64,000 nucleotides of DNA from Streptomyces sp. NBC_00376 (GCF_036077095.1 NZ_CP107962.1:1-64000), one strand, 5' to 3'; counted from the stretch's first letter, positions 8,830-17,946 are shown. Numbers and translations are program-made. The notes: generated from the sequence alone by a model not told the origin.

Positions 8830-8857
8830 CGGGCCCCCTGGTAGGACAAGGGGCCCG
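8830..8857 (+). terminator. Hairpin terminator after the 39-aa peptide gene
   Basis: CGGGCCCC (8830-8837) pairs with GGGGCCCG (8850-8857) around a 12-nt loop. It begins 8 bp after the stop codon. There is no U-run, as is usual for Streptomyces terminators. Confidence 0.7.
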
Positions 8858-8870
8858 TGCGGAGCCGAAG

Positions 8871-9132
8871 CTCCCATTCGCCGGCCTCGTGCCCCCGGTA
8901 TCGGTCTAGCTAACCACAGGGGGTACGGGGCCATTCTTCTGTGCGGGGTGAGCGCCAGAGTGCGTCCCTCACCGTGCGCTCAACGCAATCAAACTTCGCG
9001 TATTTACCTGCGTCCAGCTAGCTGTTTGGCCACTAAAAAATACCAACCAGCAGGTCAGGGGCTTCAACTACTCTTCGGAGTCACCAACTGGTGTAACGCT
9101 AATGTACCCCTAAAGGGGACCTGCCGGTAGCT
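8871..9132. promoter_or_regulatory. Upstream region of the double-HTH regulator
   Basis: This non-coding stretch carries an inverted repeat CACCA-AC-TGGTG at 9082-9093 and CCCC-TAAA-GGGG at about 9107-9118. TAATGT at 9100-9105 could serve as a -10 element. Both repeats sit where an autoregulatory operator for the following HTH gene would be expected; this is unproven. Confidence 0.35.
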
Positions 9133-9145
9133 GAGGAGGATGACC

Positions 9146-10429
9146 ATGACTCGTGGCCTGGCGGATTTTGATCCAGCTGCTCTGCTTGCGTTCCGAACCA
9201 GCCACATGGGAGTGGACCAGGACGGAAAGGTTTGGGCGGTGCCTCTGACAGCTGCGGCTCTTGCGGCACGAGTTGGCACGACGAAGGCGCAGATCTTGGC
9301 CTACGAGAACGGGCACCAGACACCTGACCCCAAGCGCATCCGTGAGCTCGCGGACGCCTTGGACGTGGATCCGCAGATGCTGATGAACCAGAAGCGCAGA
9401 AAGAACTGGGACCTGGCAGACATCCGTCGTGCGAGCGGGCTCACGGCACGAGACGTGGTTGAGGCACTGGGCATCTCACCGAAGTCCTACCGCAGATTCG
9501 AGCAGCACGGGATCGTGCCCGCGCGGCGCCCCAAGTTCCTTGATGACGTGACAGATGCTCTGGGTGTGGCGCAGCGAGACTTACACGCGGCCATCGACAA
9601 CGTCCCCGCGGTGAGGGAGCGGCGCCGGCAGACAGCGGTTCTCACCGAGACATTGGCGGACCGGTATGTAGCCCGGCCAGGAACCTGGAAGGGGCCGAAC
9701 ATCGACGACCCCTGTGTTCTACAGCTCTCTGCCTTGTACGGGCGTCCCCCGCAGCGGATACGGCGCCTCATGACACACCTGCTCGGTGAGCTGAGGCAGA
9801 TGTCAGTAAGGATGCAACGCGAAAAGATCATCGCCGACTTCGATCCCGAGCCCATGCGGCAACAGCGTGCGTGGGCAGCGATAGAACGCTGGGGCGAGGT
9901 CTATGACCAGGAGATCGACAGGATCCCCAGACTGCTTGAGGGGTTTCATCGGGCAGCCCAGCCCTCTGACGCATGGCAAGTCCTGGTGAACCTGCACGAT
10001 GCAGGCACGCAGCCTGACGGATCGTGGGTCTTTTCCGCCTTGCTCGGGAGTTCCGAGACCTTGCGTCTGCTGCCGCGCTCCCTGGCACGGCAGCAGACGT
10101 TCAACGAAGTGGCAGCAGCACAGCTGACACCCAGTGGTCACATGCACGTGCGGAGCTTTCAGGAGCTTTATGCGGCTCTCTACCCGGGCCTTCGGCGTCC
10201 ACGTCCCCAGGTGTCACGGCACCCCCAAGGAGCCAATCGAGCAGCTCGACCTGAAGCGGCCTTCACTCTGCCCGGCCGACAGGAGCGATTCGTCATCCCG
10301 CACTATGTGTTGGATGAGCTGCTCCTCGCCGGCAAGAGCTCCCTTGAGCTGACGGTTGCGCCGAACCTTCGCTTCACTTTCGGCCTCAACGGAAGTTCCG
10401 TGACGTCTAGTGGTCCAACTCGTCCCTAG
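9146..10429 (+). CDS. Cytoplasmic protein with two XRE-type HTH domains
   Basis: About 427 aa. I prefer the ATG at 9146 because GAGGAGG (9133-9139) gives 6-nt spacing; the ATG at 9140 would abut it. A first XRE HTH lies near residues 30-80 (AALAARVGTTKAQILAYENG) and a second near 88-140 (ARDVVEALGISPKSYRRFEQ). The remaining 280 residues are helical and unassigned, with a conserved-looking C-terminal block (RFVIPHYVLDELLLAGKSSL). No membrane helix is present. It stands alone between its own upstream palindromes and a strong terminator. It is probably a transcriptional regulator; its targets are not visible. Confidence 0.8.
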   Translation: MTRGLADFDPAALLAFRTSHMGVDQDGKVWAVPLTAAALAARVGTTKAQILAYENGHQTPDPKRIRELADALDVDPQMLMNQKRRKNWDLADIRRASGLTARDVVEALGISPKSYRRFEQHGIVPARRPKFLDDVTDALGVAQRDLHAAIDNVPAVRERRRQTAVLTETLADRYVARPGTWKGPNIDDPCVLQLSALYGRPPQRIRRLMTHLLGELRQMSVRMQREKIIADFDPEPMRQQRAWAAIERWGEVYDQEIDRIPRLLEGFHRAAQPSDAWQVLVNLHDAGTQPDGSWVFSALLGSSETLRLLPRSLARQQTFNEVAAAQLTPSGHMHVRSFQELYAALYPGLRRPRPQVSRHPQGANRAARPEAAFTLPGRQERFVIPHYVLDELLLAGKSSLELTVAPNLRFTFGLNGSSVTSSGPTRP

Positions 10430-10452
10430 AGCGGCGCCCCTGATTCAGGCCC

Positions 10453-10491
10453 GGCCCGTGGTCGGGGCTGCGATCGGCCCGACCACGGGCC
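10453..10491 (+). terminator. Strong hairpin terminator sharing the CCCGTGGTCGGG arm
   Basis: GGCCCGTGGTCGGG (10453-10466) pairs perfectly with CCCGACCACGGGCC (10478-10491). It follows the double-HTH gene by 23 bp. The same 14-bp arm recurs in the hairpin at 17947-17991, and its CGTGGTCGG core is the arm of the telomeric hairpin at 107-133. Confidence 0.75.
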
Positions 10492-10671
10492 AGCGCCTAC
10501 TCGCGGGAACGGCGACGAGGACCAGGCGGCTGCGGGCGAAGGCCGGCCACCGGGGCGCTGCCAACACTGAGGGCAGGACCTGTCCAGCGGTGGGACAACT
10601 GGAACAGGTGGAACGGCCCGGTTCTCCCGGTGGAACGCTGGAACAGCGATCCTCCCGCTGGGTCGCCTGTT

Positions 10672-11850
10672 TCAGTGTCCACAGCCGGACATGGGAGTGT
10701 CCAGGTATTTCCAGGTCTGGGGTCCGACCTGGCCGTCAGGACTAAGGCCGCTGCAGCGCTGGACGGCGCGTACGGCGGTGTCGGTGCTCTCTCCGAAGTT
10801 GCCGTCGACGGTGAGCGTGTAGTCGTAGTTGGAGTTCAGCAGGCACTGGATCTGCTTCACCTTCGAGCCGACCATGCCTTTGGCCATGGTCTGGGTGCGG
10901 TCCCAGTTGTAGCGGCAGTTGGCGCGGCCGACGGCGCCGGGCGAGGCGGCCGTACTGGGAGAGGCAGAAGCAGAGGCTGGGGAAGATGCCTCGCCCTTGG
11001 CTGAACTGCTGGGGCGCGGTGACTTCGTGTTCGTGTCCTCCCCGCCAGTGGAGTCCTGGTCCTGGTCCTTCTTCTTCTCGCCATCCTTCGGGGCCTTGGT
11101 CGGTGCGGTGCTGCTCTTCGAGGGCAGGGGAGTTTCGTCGACCACTGGCTGGTCATCGCCGGGACGGTTGTCGCCACCGGTCCCGGGCTGGGAGACAGCG
11201 GAGTCCTTCGTCTCGTGGACCGAGTACCAGCGCCCGACCAGCAGCAGCGCAGCGAGGACGGCGGCGATCAGCGCGAGGATTTTGACCCGGCTCCGGGAGG
11301 CAGCTGTTGGCTTTGCTGGTTCGGCAGGGCTGGACGTGGATGGTTTCTGGGGGGCAGCGGCCGGCGTTGCCGGTTCGACCGGGCCGGGCGTGGATGGTGC
11401 GGGGTCCGGGCTGGCCGCTGCGGGTTTCGGAGTTGCGGGGGCGGGTGTGGGGTCCGCGGCTGTCGGCGGTACGGGGTCCTGGGCTGTCGGCGGTACGGGG
11501 TCCGGTACGCCTGGGGCGGGGTCTGCCGGTGCGGGAGCGGACGTCGCTTCCGGCGGTGTCTCCTCTTGGGTGTCCGCGGCGCGGCGGGCTTGGTCGGCGG
11601 TGTCCCAGAGGCCGAGCAGGGTGTTCTTGTCCAGTCCGCGGCGGGAGCAGAGCCGTTCTACCGCTGTCCGGGGTGGGAACGCGGTGCCTTTGAGGACGCG
11701 GTTCCAGGAGGAGCGGGAGTAGCCGGTGTCGTGGGTGAAGGCGTCCAGGGAGAGGTTCTTGGACTCCTTGACCTGTCGCAGTGCCTGGAGCAGTGCGGTG
11801 ACTTGTGGCAGTGGCTGCGCGGGTGGCATGTCGCCTTGTTCGGGTCGCAC
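10672..11850 (-). CDS. Membrane-anchored HTH protein with peptidoglycan-binding domain
   Basis: This 392-aa protein starts at a GTG behind GGGGGGAAGA. An XRE-like HTH spans residues 20-75 (LSLDAFTHDTGYSRSSWNRV). A long Pro/Ala linker leads to one helix (ILALIAAVLAALLLVG) near residue 192, then a Ser/Thr/Lys-rich exported linker. The C-terminal PG_binding_1-type domain occupies about residues 310-392 (VKQIQCLLNS, TVDGNFGESTDTAVRAVQ, SPDGQVGPQTW). Four Cys lie in the exported part. The layout suggests cell-wall sensing coupled to a DNA-binding head. Directly downstream on the other strand are a muramidase and an L,D-transpeptidase, making wall remodelling a plausible regulon. That link is inferred. 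Confidence 0.85.
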   Translation of the reverse strand: MRPEQGDMPPAQPLPQVTALLQALRQVKESKNLSLDAFTHDTGYSRSSWNRVLKGTAFPPRTAVERLCSRRGLDKNTLLGLWDTADQARRAADTQEETPPEATSAPAPADPAPGVPDPVPPTAQDPVPPTAADPTPAPATPKPAAASPDPAPSTPGPVEPATPAAAPQKPSTSSPAEPAKPTAASRSRVKILALIAAVLAALLLVGRWYSVHETKDSAVSQPGTGGDNRPGDDQPVVDETPLPSKSSTAPTKAPKDGEKKKDQDQDSTGGEDTNTKSPRPSSSAKGEASSPASASASPSTAASPGAVGRANCRYNWDRTQTMAKGMVGSKVKQIQCLLNSNYDYTLTVDGNFGESTDTAVRAVQRCSGLSPDGQVGPQTWKYLDTPMSGCGH

Positions 11851-12072
11851 GGGTCTTCCCCCCTGTACCGATGATCGTCGTGTTCCGTGGCCGTTTCTTT
11901 TCGCAGGTCAGGGGCCTTGTGGAACGGCCGGGACGGCGCGGTACGGCTGGAATGGCGATCAGGCTACCGGTGGGACGGCGGTACCCCGAATCTTCATCTC
12001 GTCGACGCCGCAAAGGCGCGGCGCAAACTGCCTGCCGGGTGTGTGCCGGTGGGTCTGACGAGGGGTGAAGTC

Positions 12073-13803
12073 GTGCGGATCATCAGCAAGAAGACGGGTC
12101 TTCAGGCGGGTGCCATGGTGGCGGTCGCGGCCGCTGGATTTGGCCTGATCAGCTTCTCCGGGAACGAGCAGGCGCAGGCGAACAGCCCGGCCGCGTACAG
12201 CGTGAAGGGCTTCGACACCAGCCACCACAACGCCCACCCGATCCAGTGGTCGGCGTCCGTGAGCGCGGGGTACTCGTTCGTGTTCCAGAAGGCGACGCAG
12301 GGCACCGGTTACCGCGACCCGCAGTTCGCCGGCGACTTCGCGGCCGCGTCGCGGGCCGGGCTGATGGTCGCGCCCTACCACTTCTACGACACCGGTTCCG
12401 GCGCCGCCCAGGCCGACCACTTCATCCGCACAGCCAAGGCCGCCGGCTACGACGGCAAGCGTGCCGGGCAGCTGCCGCCGGTGGTCGACCTGGAGAAGAT
12501 CCGCGGCCGGTGCCCGGCCGGGGTGAACAACACCCAGGTCGCCGCATTCCTCACCAAGGCCCGTCAGGCGTTCGGGGTAAACCCGATCGTCTACACGTCG
12601 AAGGACTTCGCCGACACCTGCCTGCGCGGCGATGTCAGTGCTCTGGCCAACAGCCCGCTGTGGCAGCCGAGGTACGGGAGCGGGACGCGTGAGCCCGCTC
12701 CGGTCGGCGGCAGGTACTGGTCGATCTGGCAGTACACCGAGAACGGGACGGTGCCCGGCCTGCGGGGCAGGGCCGACGTCAACGTCTACAAGGGCACGCT
12801 GACCCAGCTCCGCGCCCTCGCCCACCTCTCCCCCGGCCAGTCCCCCACGGGCCCCGGCACGGGTGCGGGGGCTAGCGCGGGCACCGGCACCGGCACCGGC
12901 ACCGGCACCGGCACCGGAGCCGGTACGGGGGCTGGTGGTGGTGCGTCTGCTCCGGCCGCGGCCGTGTGGCCGCTGCTGAAGAACGGGGCGCGGGGCGTGA
13001 ACGTCACCACCGCCCAGCACCTGCTGGCCGCGGCCGGCCAGTCCGTCACCGCCGACGGGATCTACGGCCCGAACACCCAGAACGCCGCCGCCGCGTTCCA
13101 GCGGTCCCATGGCCTGACCGCGGACGGCATCATCGGCCCGAACACCTGGAACAAGCTGGTCCGCACTGTTGGCCAGGGCGCGAACGGATCCGCGGTGAAG
13201 GCCGCCCAGGCGCAACTCGTCGGGTACGGGAACCGCATCGCGGTCGACGGTGCGTTCGGTCCGGCCACCCGGAACGCGACGGCTGCGTTCCAGCGGTCCC
13301 ACGGCCTGACCGCGGACGGGGTCGTGGGTCCGAAGACGTGGAACAAGCTGGTCAACGGAACCAAGACGACCCAGCCCGCTCCGACCACGCCCGCTCCGGC
13401 GAACGGCAGGCTGACCCAGCGCCAGGCCCTGACGCAGCTCGCCGCGGCCGGGATCAAGGCCCCGGTCGGGCGGACCTCTCTGGCGGGTGTCCGTGCCCGC
13501 ACGGTCCAGGGTGTCATCGCTCTGAAGAAGGCCAGCGGCGGGTGCACCATCGTCATCACCGGCGGCACCGAGTCCGGCCACAGCACCAGGGGCAACCACT
13601 CCCACGCAGGCGGTTACAAGCTCGACCTGCGCACCCGTGACGAGGGCAGCTGCGTGACCAACTGGATCAAGACCACCCAGCGCAAGGGCGCTCCCCGGGG
13701 CACCGACGCCCGCTGGCACGGCACCCTGGCCGGGATCTCCGCCGAGTACGTCTACGAGGTCCCGCGCAGCGGCGGCGTCCACTGGGACATCACCTTCATC
13801 TGA
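12073..13803 (+). CDS. GH25 muramidase with two PG-binding domains and an M15-like domain
   Basis: The 576-aa product starts at the GTG at 12073, 7 nt after GAGGGGTG; a longer upstream frame lacks a site. A signal-like helix at residues 10-30 is followed by a GH25 lysozyme domain (about 42-265). It shows the D of GFDTSHH (residue 48) and the E of VVDLEK (residue 141), the family's catalytic acids. A Gly-Thr repeat linker precedes two PG_binding_1 domains (about 293-430). The last 90 residues resemble M15-type D,D- or L,D-peptidases, with HSHAGGYKLDLR and a terminal HWDITFI supplying H-D-H zinc ligands. It should cut both glycan strands and peptides in cell walls outside the cell. Confidence 0.9.
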   Translation: MRIISKKTGLQAGAMVAVAAAGFGLISFSGNEQAQANSPAAYSVKGFDTSHHNAHPIQWSASVSAGYSFVFQKATQGTGYRDPQFAGDFAAASRAGLMVAPYHFYDTGSGAAQADHFIRTAKAAGYDGKRAGQLPPVVDLEKIRGRCPAGVNNTQVAAFLTKARQAFGVNPIVYTSKDFADTCLRGDVSALANSPLWQPRYGSGTREPAPVGGRYWSIWQYTENGTVPGLRGRADVNVYKGTLTQLRALAHLSPGQSPTGPGTGAGASAGTGTGTGTGTGTGAGTGAGGGASAPAAAVWPLLKNGARGVNVTTAQHLLAAAGQSVTADGIYGPNTQNAAAAFQRSHGLTADGIIGPNTWNKLVRTVGQGANGSAVKAAQAQLVGYGNRIAVDGAFGPATRNATAAFQRSHGLTADGVVGPKTWNKLVNGTKTTQPAPTTPAPANGRLTQRQALTQLAAAGIKAPVGRTSLAGVRARTVQGVIALKKASGGCTIVITGGTESGHSTRGNHSHAGGYKLDLRTRDEGSCVTNWIKTTQRKGAPRGTDARWHGTLAGISAEYVYEVPRSGGVHWDITFI

Positions 13804-13815
13804 TCCCCGCCCCCG

Positions 13816-13841
13816 CCCCCGGGCCACCGGCGGCCCGGGGG
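13816..13841 (+). terminator. Hairpin after the muramidase gene
   Basis: CCCCCGGGCC (13816-13825) pairs with GGCCCGGGGG (13832-13841) around a 6-nt loop, 12 bp past the stop codon. It separates the muramidase from the transpeptidase gene. Confidence 0.65.
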
Positions 13842-13951
13842 CAGCCGCCACCGCACCATCCCCCTCATCTCCTTCCCGGCCCCCGGGCCGCGCCACGCCC
13901 CTGCGCGGCCCGGCCGGCCGGACCCACACGACACGAAAAGGGAACTCCGTC

Positions 13952-15052
13952 ATGAACCGCAGCACTCTCTGGGCCACCCTGACCACGACCGCCCTCGCCA
14001 TCGCGGCCTTCGCCACGCTCGGTACGCAGGCCCCCGACACCGCCAGCGCCAACAGCAGCGACCCGGCAGCCTCAGCCGCCCGCTCCGCCGCCCCCGCTTC
14101 CCGGAACCAGCAGCAGTGGCCCACCCTGCGCACCGGCGCCCAGGGCAGCGCGGTCACCACCCTCCAGCAGCTCCTCACCGCACAAGGGCACCCTCTTACC
14201 GCCGACGGCGAGTTCGGCCCCCTCACCGAAGCCGCCGTGCGCGCCTTCCAGGCTCAGCACAGCCTCCAGGCCGACGGCGTCGTCGGCCCCAAGACATGGA
14301 ACGCCCTGACCACCACCCTGCGCACCGGCGCCCAGGGCAGCGCGGTCACCGCGCTCCAGCAGCTGCTCACCGCCCGCGGACACTCACTGACGGCCGACGG
14401 CGCGTTCGGGGGCCTTACCGCGGCCGCCGTCCAGGCATTCCAGAAGAACCAGGGCCTCCAGGCCGACGGCGTCGCCGGTCCGGCCACCTGGAACGCCCTG
14501 ATCACCGCACCCACCGGCGCCCGGCCCGACACCGGCCAAACCGCCCAGCCCGGCCCCACCGGGTACTCGTTGAAGTTCACCAAGAACCAGAACCACCCGA
14601 TGTACTCGACCCTCGCTCTCGTCCATAACGGCAAGGCGGTCAAGACCTACCGCGCCGGCTCCGGCATGGGAGTCACCAACGAGTGCGCCAGCGGCGAGGG
14701 ATGGCTGCCCAGCGGCACCTATCAGGTCAAGGCACACGAGAGGGACCGCAACAGCGGTCTCCAGACAGGGATCAAGGGATACGCCATCCAGCTCGCCGAC
14801 AAGACCTGCACGCCCAAGGCCGGCCAGAAGCCGGTCAAGCGCGACGCCCTGTTCATCCACAGCGAGATGCTCAGTGATGGCACGCAGGCCATCGACGTCC
14901 CGCTCATGGACGACGACTACTACCGGTGGGACGGCGACATCGACTACCAGTCCTGGGGCTGCATCAAGATCACGCCCGCCGACATCAAGGACCTGTTCAC
15001 CCGCCTCGACCGGGCCGGCTGGCCGAAGAACCTGACCCTCCAGGTCAGCTGA
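13952..15052 (+). CDS. Secreted L,D-transpeptidase with two PG-binding domains
   Basis: This 366-aa protein begins MNRSTLWATLTTTALAIAAF, a clear signal peptide, behind AAAAGGGA. Two PG_binding_1 domains (about residues 60-118 and 122-180, both with ADGxxGPxTWNAL) precede an L,D-transpeptidase-type catalytic domain (about 205-366). Its signature SWGCIKI holds the nucleophile Cys337, with an upstream HSEM histidine. The enzyme would act on peptidoglycan stem peptides outside the membrane. It is followed by a perfect long hairpin terminator. Its last 150 bp, including the catalytic motif, are duplicated at 17304 with the Cys changed to Tyr. Confidence 0.9.
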   Translation: MNRSTLWATLTTTALAIAAFATLGTQAPDTASANSSDPAASAARSAAPASRNQQQWPTLRTGAQGSAVTTLQQLLTAQGHPLTADGEFGPLTEAAVRAFQAQHSLQADGVVGPKTWNALTTTLRTGAQGSAVTALQQLLTARGHSLTADGAFGGLTAAAVQAFQKNQGLQADGVAGPATWNALITAPTGARPDTGQTAQPGPTGYSLKFTKNQNHPMYSTLALVHNGKAVKTYRAGSGMGVTNECASGEGWLPSGTYQVKAHERDRNSGLQTGIKGYAIQLADKTCTPKAGQKPVKRDALFIHSEMLSDGTQAIDVPLMDDDYYRWDGDIDYQSWGCIKITPADIKDLFTRLDRAGWPKNLTLQVS

Positions 15053-15325
15053 CACCAACACCACCCACGCCTGGTGGGCGGCACCCCGTGTGGGGTGCCG
15101 CCCACCAGGCGTTTCGCAGGTACGGCACCACTCTGTACCCGCGCCGAGGCGATGTCAGGCGGGATGGCGGGGCTGTTCCTCGCCGGCACGGCCACCGGCC
15201 CCGAGGATCCGCCGCGGAGACGGGGGCGCAGCCGGACTGGAACCGAGCACGCCCCGGGCACGCAGTTCATCGAGGTCGGACAGGCGCTCTCCGGGGAGAG
15301 CGTCGAGCAGGTCGGCCTGGGCGAC
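14903..15325. repeat. Segmental duplication B1 (copy at 17304-17740)
   Basis: The 3' end of the transpeptidase gene, its terminator and about 200 bp beyond match 17304-17740 in the same orientation. The part past the terminator encodes, on the minus strand in both copies, the words QADLLD and ALPGERLSDLDELRARGVLG (T for A in the second copy). Both copies flank the surface-protein gene at 15420-16964. Confidence 0.8.
15067..15112 (+). terminator. Long perfect hairpin terminator
   Basis: A 21-bp perfect stem (ACGCCTGGTGGGCGGCACCCC with its complement) encloses a GTGT loop, 14 bp past the transpeptidase stop. A shorter version of the same hairpin lies at 17476-17509 in the duplicated segment. 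Confidence 0.85.
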
Positions 15326-15419
15326 ATCGAACTCGGCACGGCGGAAACAATCAGCGCCTCCACAGCGCGATCTGCGCCAGTTCAGCCCTTGACCCCGTGT
15401 CGGTCAGATGATCGCAAGC

Positions 15420-16964
15420 CTACCCACCGTGGTCGCCCTTGCCTTTGCCCTTGTCCTTGTCCTTGTCCTTGCCACCGTGGTCGCCCTTGCCACCACCGTG
15501 GTCGCCCTTGTCTTTGCCCTTGCCCTTGTCCTTGCCACCGTGGTCGCCCTTGCCACCACCGTGGTCGCCCTTGTCTTTGCCCTTGTCCTTGTCCTTGCCA
15601 CCGTGGTCGCCCTTGCCACCACCGTGGTCGCCCTTGTCTTTGCCCTTGCCCTTGTCCTTGTCCTTGTCCTTGTCCTTGTCCTTGCCACCGTGGTCGCCCT
15701 TGCCACCACCGTGGTCGCCCTTGCCACCACCGTGGTCGCCCTTGCCACCACCGTGGTCGCCCTTGCCACCACCGTGGTCGCCCTTACCACCACCAGCACT
15801 GCCCGTCGGACCAGTGGGTCCGGTACTGCCTGTCGGACCAGTGGGTCCGGTACTGCCTGTCGGACCAGTGGGTCCGGTACCGCCCGTCGGACCAGTGGGT
15901 CCGGTACCGCCCGTCGGACCAGTGCCGCCCGTCGGACCAGTCGGCCCGGTACCACCCGTCGGCCCGGTGCCACCCGTCGGCCCGGTGCCACCCGTCGGAC
16001 CAGTGCCACCCGTCGGACCAGTGCCGCCCGTCGGACCAGTCGGCCCGGTACCACCCGTCGGACCAGTGCCGCCCGTCGGACCAGTCGGCCCGGTACCACC
16101 CGTCGGACCAGTGCCGCCCGTCGGACCAGTGCCGCCCGTCGGACCAGTCGGCCCGGGCGGCCCGGTCGGCCCGGTCGGCCCGGGCGCCCCGACGCAGGAC
16201 GGCACGGTGATGGCGTTGTTGTCCAGGGTGACCGCGCTAGTACGCGCCAGGGCCCGGCCCAGGATCTCCGTGCCGTTCTGTACTGTGATGGACTCCGAGG
16301 CCAGGATGCTGCCCTTGAAATTGGAGAACGTCCCGATCGTGGCGGAGCTGCCCACCTGCCAGAACACGTTGCAGGCCTGAGCCCCATTGACAAGTCTGAC
16401 GCTGCTCGCCGAGCTTGTGATCAAGGTCGATGCCGCCTGGAAGATGAAGACGGCGCCGGAGTTCCCCTCTCCGTCGAGGGTGACGGTCCCAGTGAGGGCC
16501 ATTGAGCTTGTGGAGTTGTAGACGCCAGTCGTAAGTGTCTGGCCTCCGAGGTCGACGCCCGTCACGTCCCCTGTCGGAGTCCGACCCGCCGCGTCGTTGT
16601 AGGCGATGCCCAGGTCGTTCTTCGCCGTGAGAGCGGGACCGTTGGCTACGTTCTGAGCGCCGAAGACGAGACCGGGCGGGAAGTTCGTCACAGAACTCCC
16701 CGGGCTGAGCCCGAGGTCTCCGTTGAGAACGGTGGGAGTGACCGTGTTGGTGACCGTTGAGCCGGCCAGCACGGCGTAACTGATGCCCGTCCCCAGTCCC
16801 ACCGGAGCCTCCGCTGCATACGCGGCGGTGGTGAAGAACGTGGTCGTGCTCAGCAGAGTCACACCGGACAGCACAGCGAAGGACGCCCTGCGCCAGATAC
16901 GCCTGCGTCGGACTCGCTTGCGCCCGTCTTCCGAGAAGGCAGACGGAGCGGCAGCCACAGCCAT
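15420..16964 (-). CDS. Exported ice-binding-like (DUF3494) protein with collagen-like tail
   Basis: The 514-aa product has an N-terminal signal with a basic patch ([12 protein letters not shown]) and a hydrophobic core ending [12 protein letters not shown]3494 domain spans about residues 55-255 ([52 protein letters not shown]), the fold of IBP-1-type ice-binding proteins and of many surface adhesins. A collagen-like [13 protein letters not shown] tract of about 120 residues follows, then a highly charged tail built from KGDHGGG and KDKDKDK. There is no sortase motif. The DNA for the tail is extremely repetitive. Ice binding should not be assumed; a surface-adhesion role is equally possible. 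Confidence 0.85.
   Translation of the reverse strand: MAVAAAPSAFSEDGRKRVRRRRIWRRASFAVLSGVTLLSTTTFFTTAAYAAEAPVGLGTGISYAVLAGSTVTNTVTPTVLNGDLGLSPGSSVTNFPPGLVFGAQNVANGPALTAKNDLGIAYNDAAGRTPTGDVTGVDLGGQTLTTGVYNSTSSMALTGTVTLDGEGNSGAVFIFQAASTLITSSASSVRLVNGAQACNVFWQVGSSATIGTFSNFKGSILASESITVQNGTEILGRALARTSAVTLDNNAITVPSCVGAPGPTGPTGPPGPTGPTGGTGPTGGTGPTGGTGPTGPTGGTGPTGGTGPTGPTGGTGPTGGTGPTGGTGPTGGTGPTGGTGPTGPTGGTGPTGGTGPTGPTGGTGPTGPTGSTGPTGPTGSTGPTGPTGSAGGGKGDHGGGKGDHGGGKGDHGGGKGDHGGGKGDHGGKDKDKDKDKDKGKGKDKGDHGGGKGDHGGKDKDKGKDKGDHGGGKGDHGGKDKGKGKDKGDHGGGKGDHGGKDKDKDKGKGKGDHGG
15425..16180. repeat. Low-complexity coding repeats (GDHGGK and GPTG tracts)
   Basis: The first part repeats GGTCGCCCTTGCCACCACCGT-like words and CTTGTC hexamers; the second repeats GTCGGACCAGTGCCGCC-like 18-mers. 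Both are in frame within the surface-protein gene. The units have no unique spacers, so they are not a CRISPR array. Confidence 0.9.
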
Positions 16965-17303
16965 TGAAGGTGGTCCTTCCTGTTTCGGGGTGAATTGCGT
17001 CTGCCGACCTGCAGCCGCTGCACATCAGGTGACGAACGCCCGCCTGAGCACCGAGTCCGCTGGAGCGGGAGACCGCAGAACACGCAGCGAACACACAGTG
17101 ACGAATCATCACGCAAGGTTCACCAAGTGCGAACCCATGCGAACATAAGATGGCAATAAAGCCAGGAGGCGCGAGGGTGAGTGCGCATCACCTGTCGCAC
17201 CGTCACGCCACCAGCGGTCGCGCGTAACACCTCCGGCCCAGCGCCCCGGCCGACCGACTCAGCCCCTTCGACGAGCGGACGACCGCGAGTGCCGCCCCGC
17301 CGT

Positions 17304-17740
17304 CCCGCCCATGGACGACGACTACTACCGGTGGGACGGCAACATCAACTACAAGTCCTGGGGCTACATCAAGATCACGCCCGCCGACATCAAGGACCTG
17401 TTCTCCCGCCTCGACCAGGCCGGCTGGCCGAAGAACCTGACCCTCCAGGTCAGACACCTGCGCCACCTACGCCTTGGTGGGCGGCACCCCGTGTGGGGTG
17501 CCGCCCACCGGGCGTTTCGCGGGTACGGCACCACTGGGGTACCGCACCATCGCCGAAGAAGTGTCAGGCGGGCTGGTCGGGATGGTGGGGCAGTTCCTCG
17601 TCGGCGCGGCCGGTTCCGAGGGTCCGCCGCGGAGACGGAGGTGCCGCGGGGCGCGTGCCAAGTACGCCTCGGGCTCGTAGTTCGTCGAGGTCGGAAAGGC
17701 GCTCTCCGGGGAGAGTGTCGAGCAGGTCGGCCTGGGCGGC
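17304..17740. repeat. Segmental duplication B2 with remnant transpeptidase 3' end
   Basis: This copy of 14903-15325 starts abruptly at CCCATGGACGACGAC. The plus frame from 17311 reads MDDDYYRWDGNINYKSWGYI, so the catalytic Cys codon TGC has become TAC (Tyr). No signal, PG-binding domain or full catalytic domain is present, and no enzyme can be made. A 15-bp perfect stem (17476-17490/17495-17509, GTGT loop) is retained. Confidence 0.8.
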
Positions 17741-17806
17741 GCGGATGCTGGGCGCGGGAGCCTGGGGGCCTGCGCCAAGGGCACGGCGGACGGTCACGCC
17801 GGTCAT
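17564..17806 (-). CDS. Possible small protein conserved in both copies of duplication B
   Basis: An 80-aa frame starts MTGVTVRRALGAG and contains LLDTLPGERLSDLDELRARG. The same sequence with a few substitutions can be read, on the same strand, downstream of the first copy (about 15250-15360). Conservation of the frame between copies hints at coding, but there is no clear ribosome-binding site and no known family. It may itself be a fragment. Confidence 0.3.
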   Translation of the reverse strand: MTGVTVRRALGAGPQAPAPSIRAAQADLLDTLPGERLSDLDELRARGVLGTRPAAPPSPRRTLGTGRADEELPHHPDQPA

Positions 17807-17946
17807 CGTACGGGCAGCACATCACCGGCCGCCCCGGCCGCCGGGCTCCCGTGCAACGGGGTGCCGGAGCGGCGGCCGGGATCGTGGTCCAGGAGCAGGA
17901 TGTTGGCCCTGGCCTGCGGTGGTCGGGTCTGTGGTCGGCCTACGCC

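Noticed and set aside
11959..14226. A 755-codon minus-strand frame across the muramidase gene
   Set aside because: It spans two plus-strand genes with clear catalytic motifs and has the composition of an antisense frame.
15425..16180. Short regular repeats considered as a CRISPR array
   Set aside because: The units are contiguous without unique spacers and encode GPTG and KGDHGG tracts in the surface-protein frame. No cas genes are in the window.
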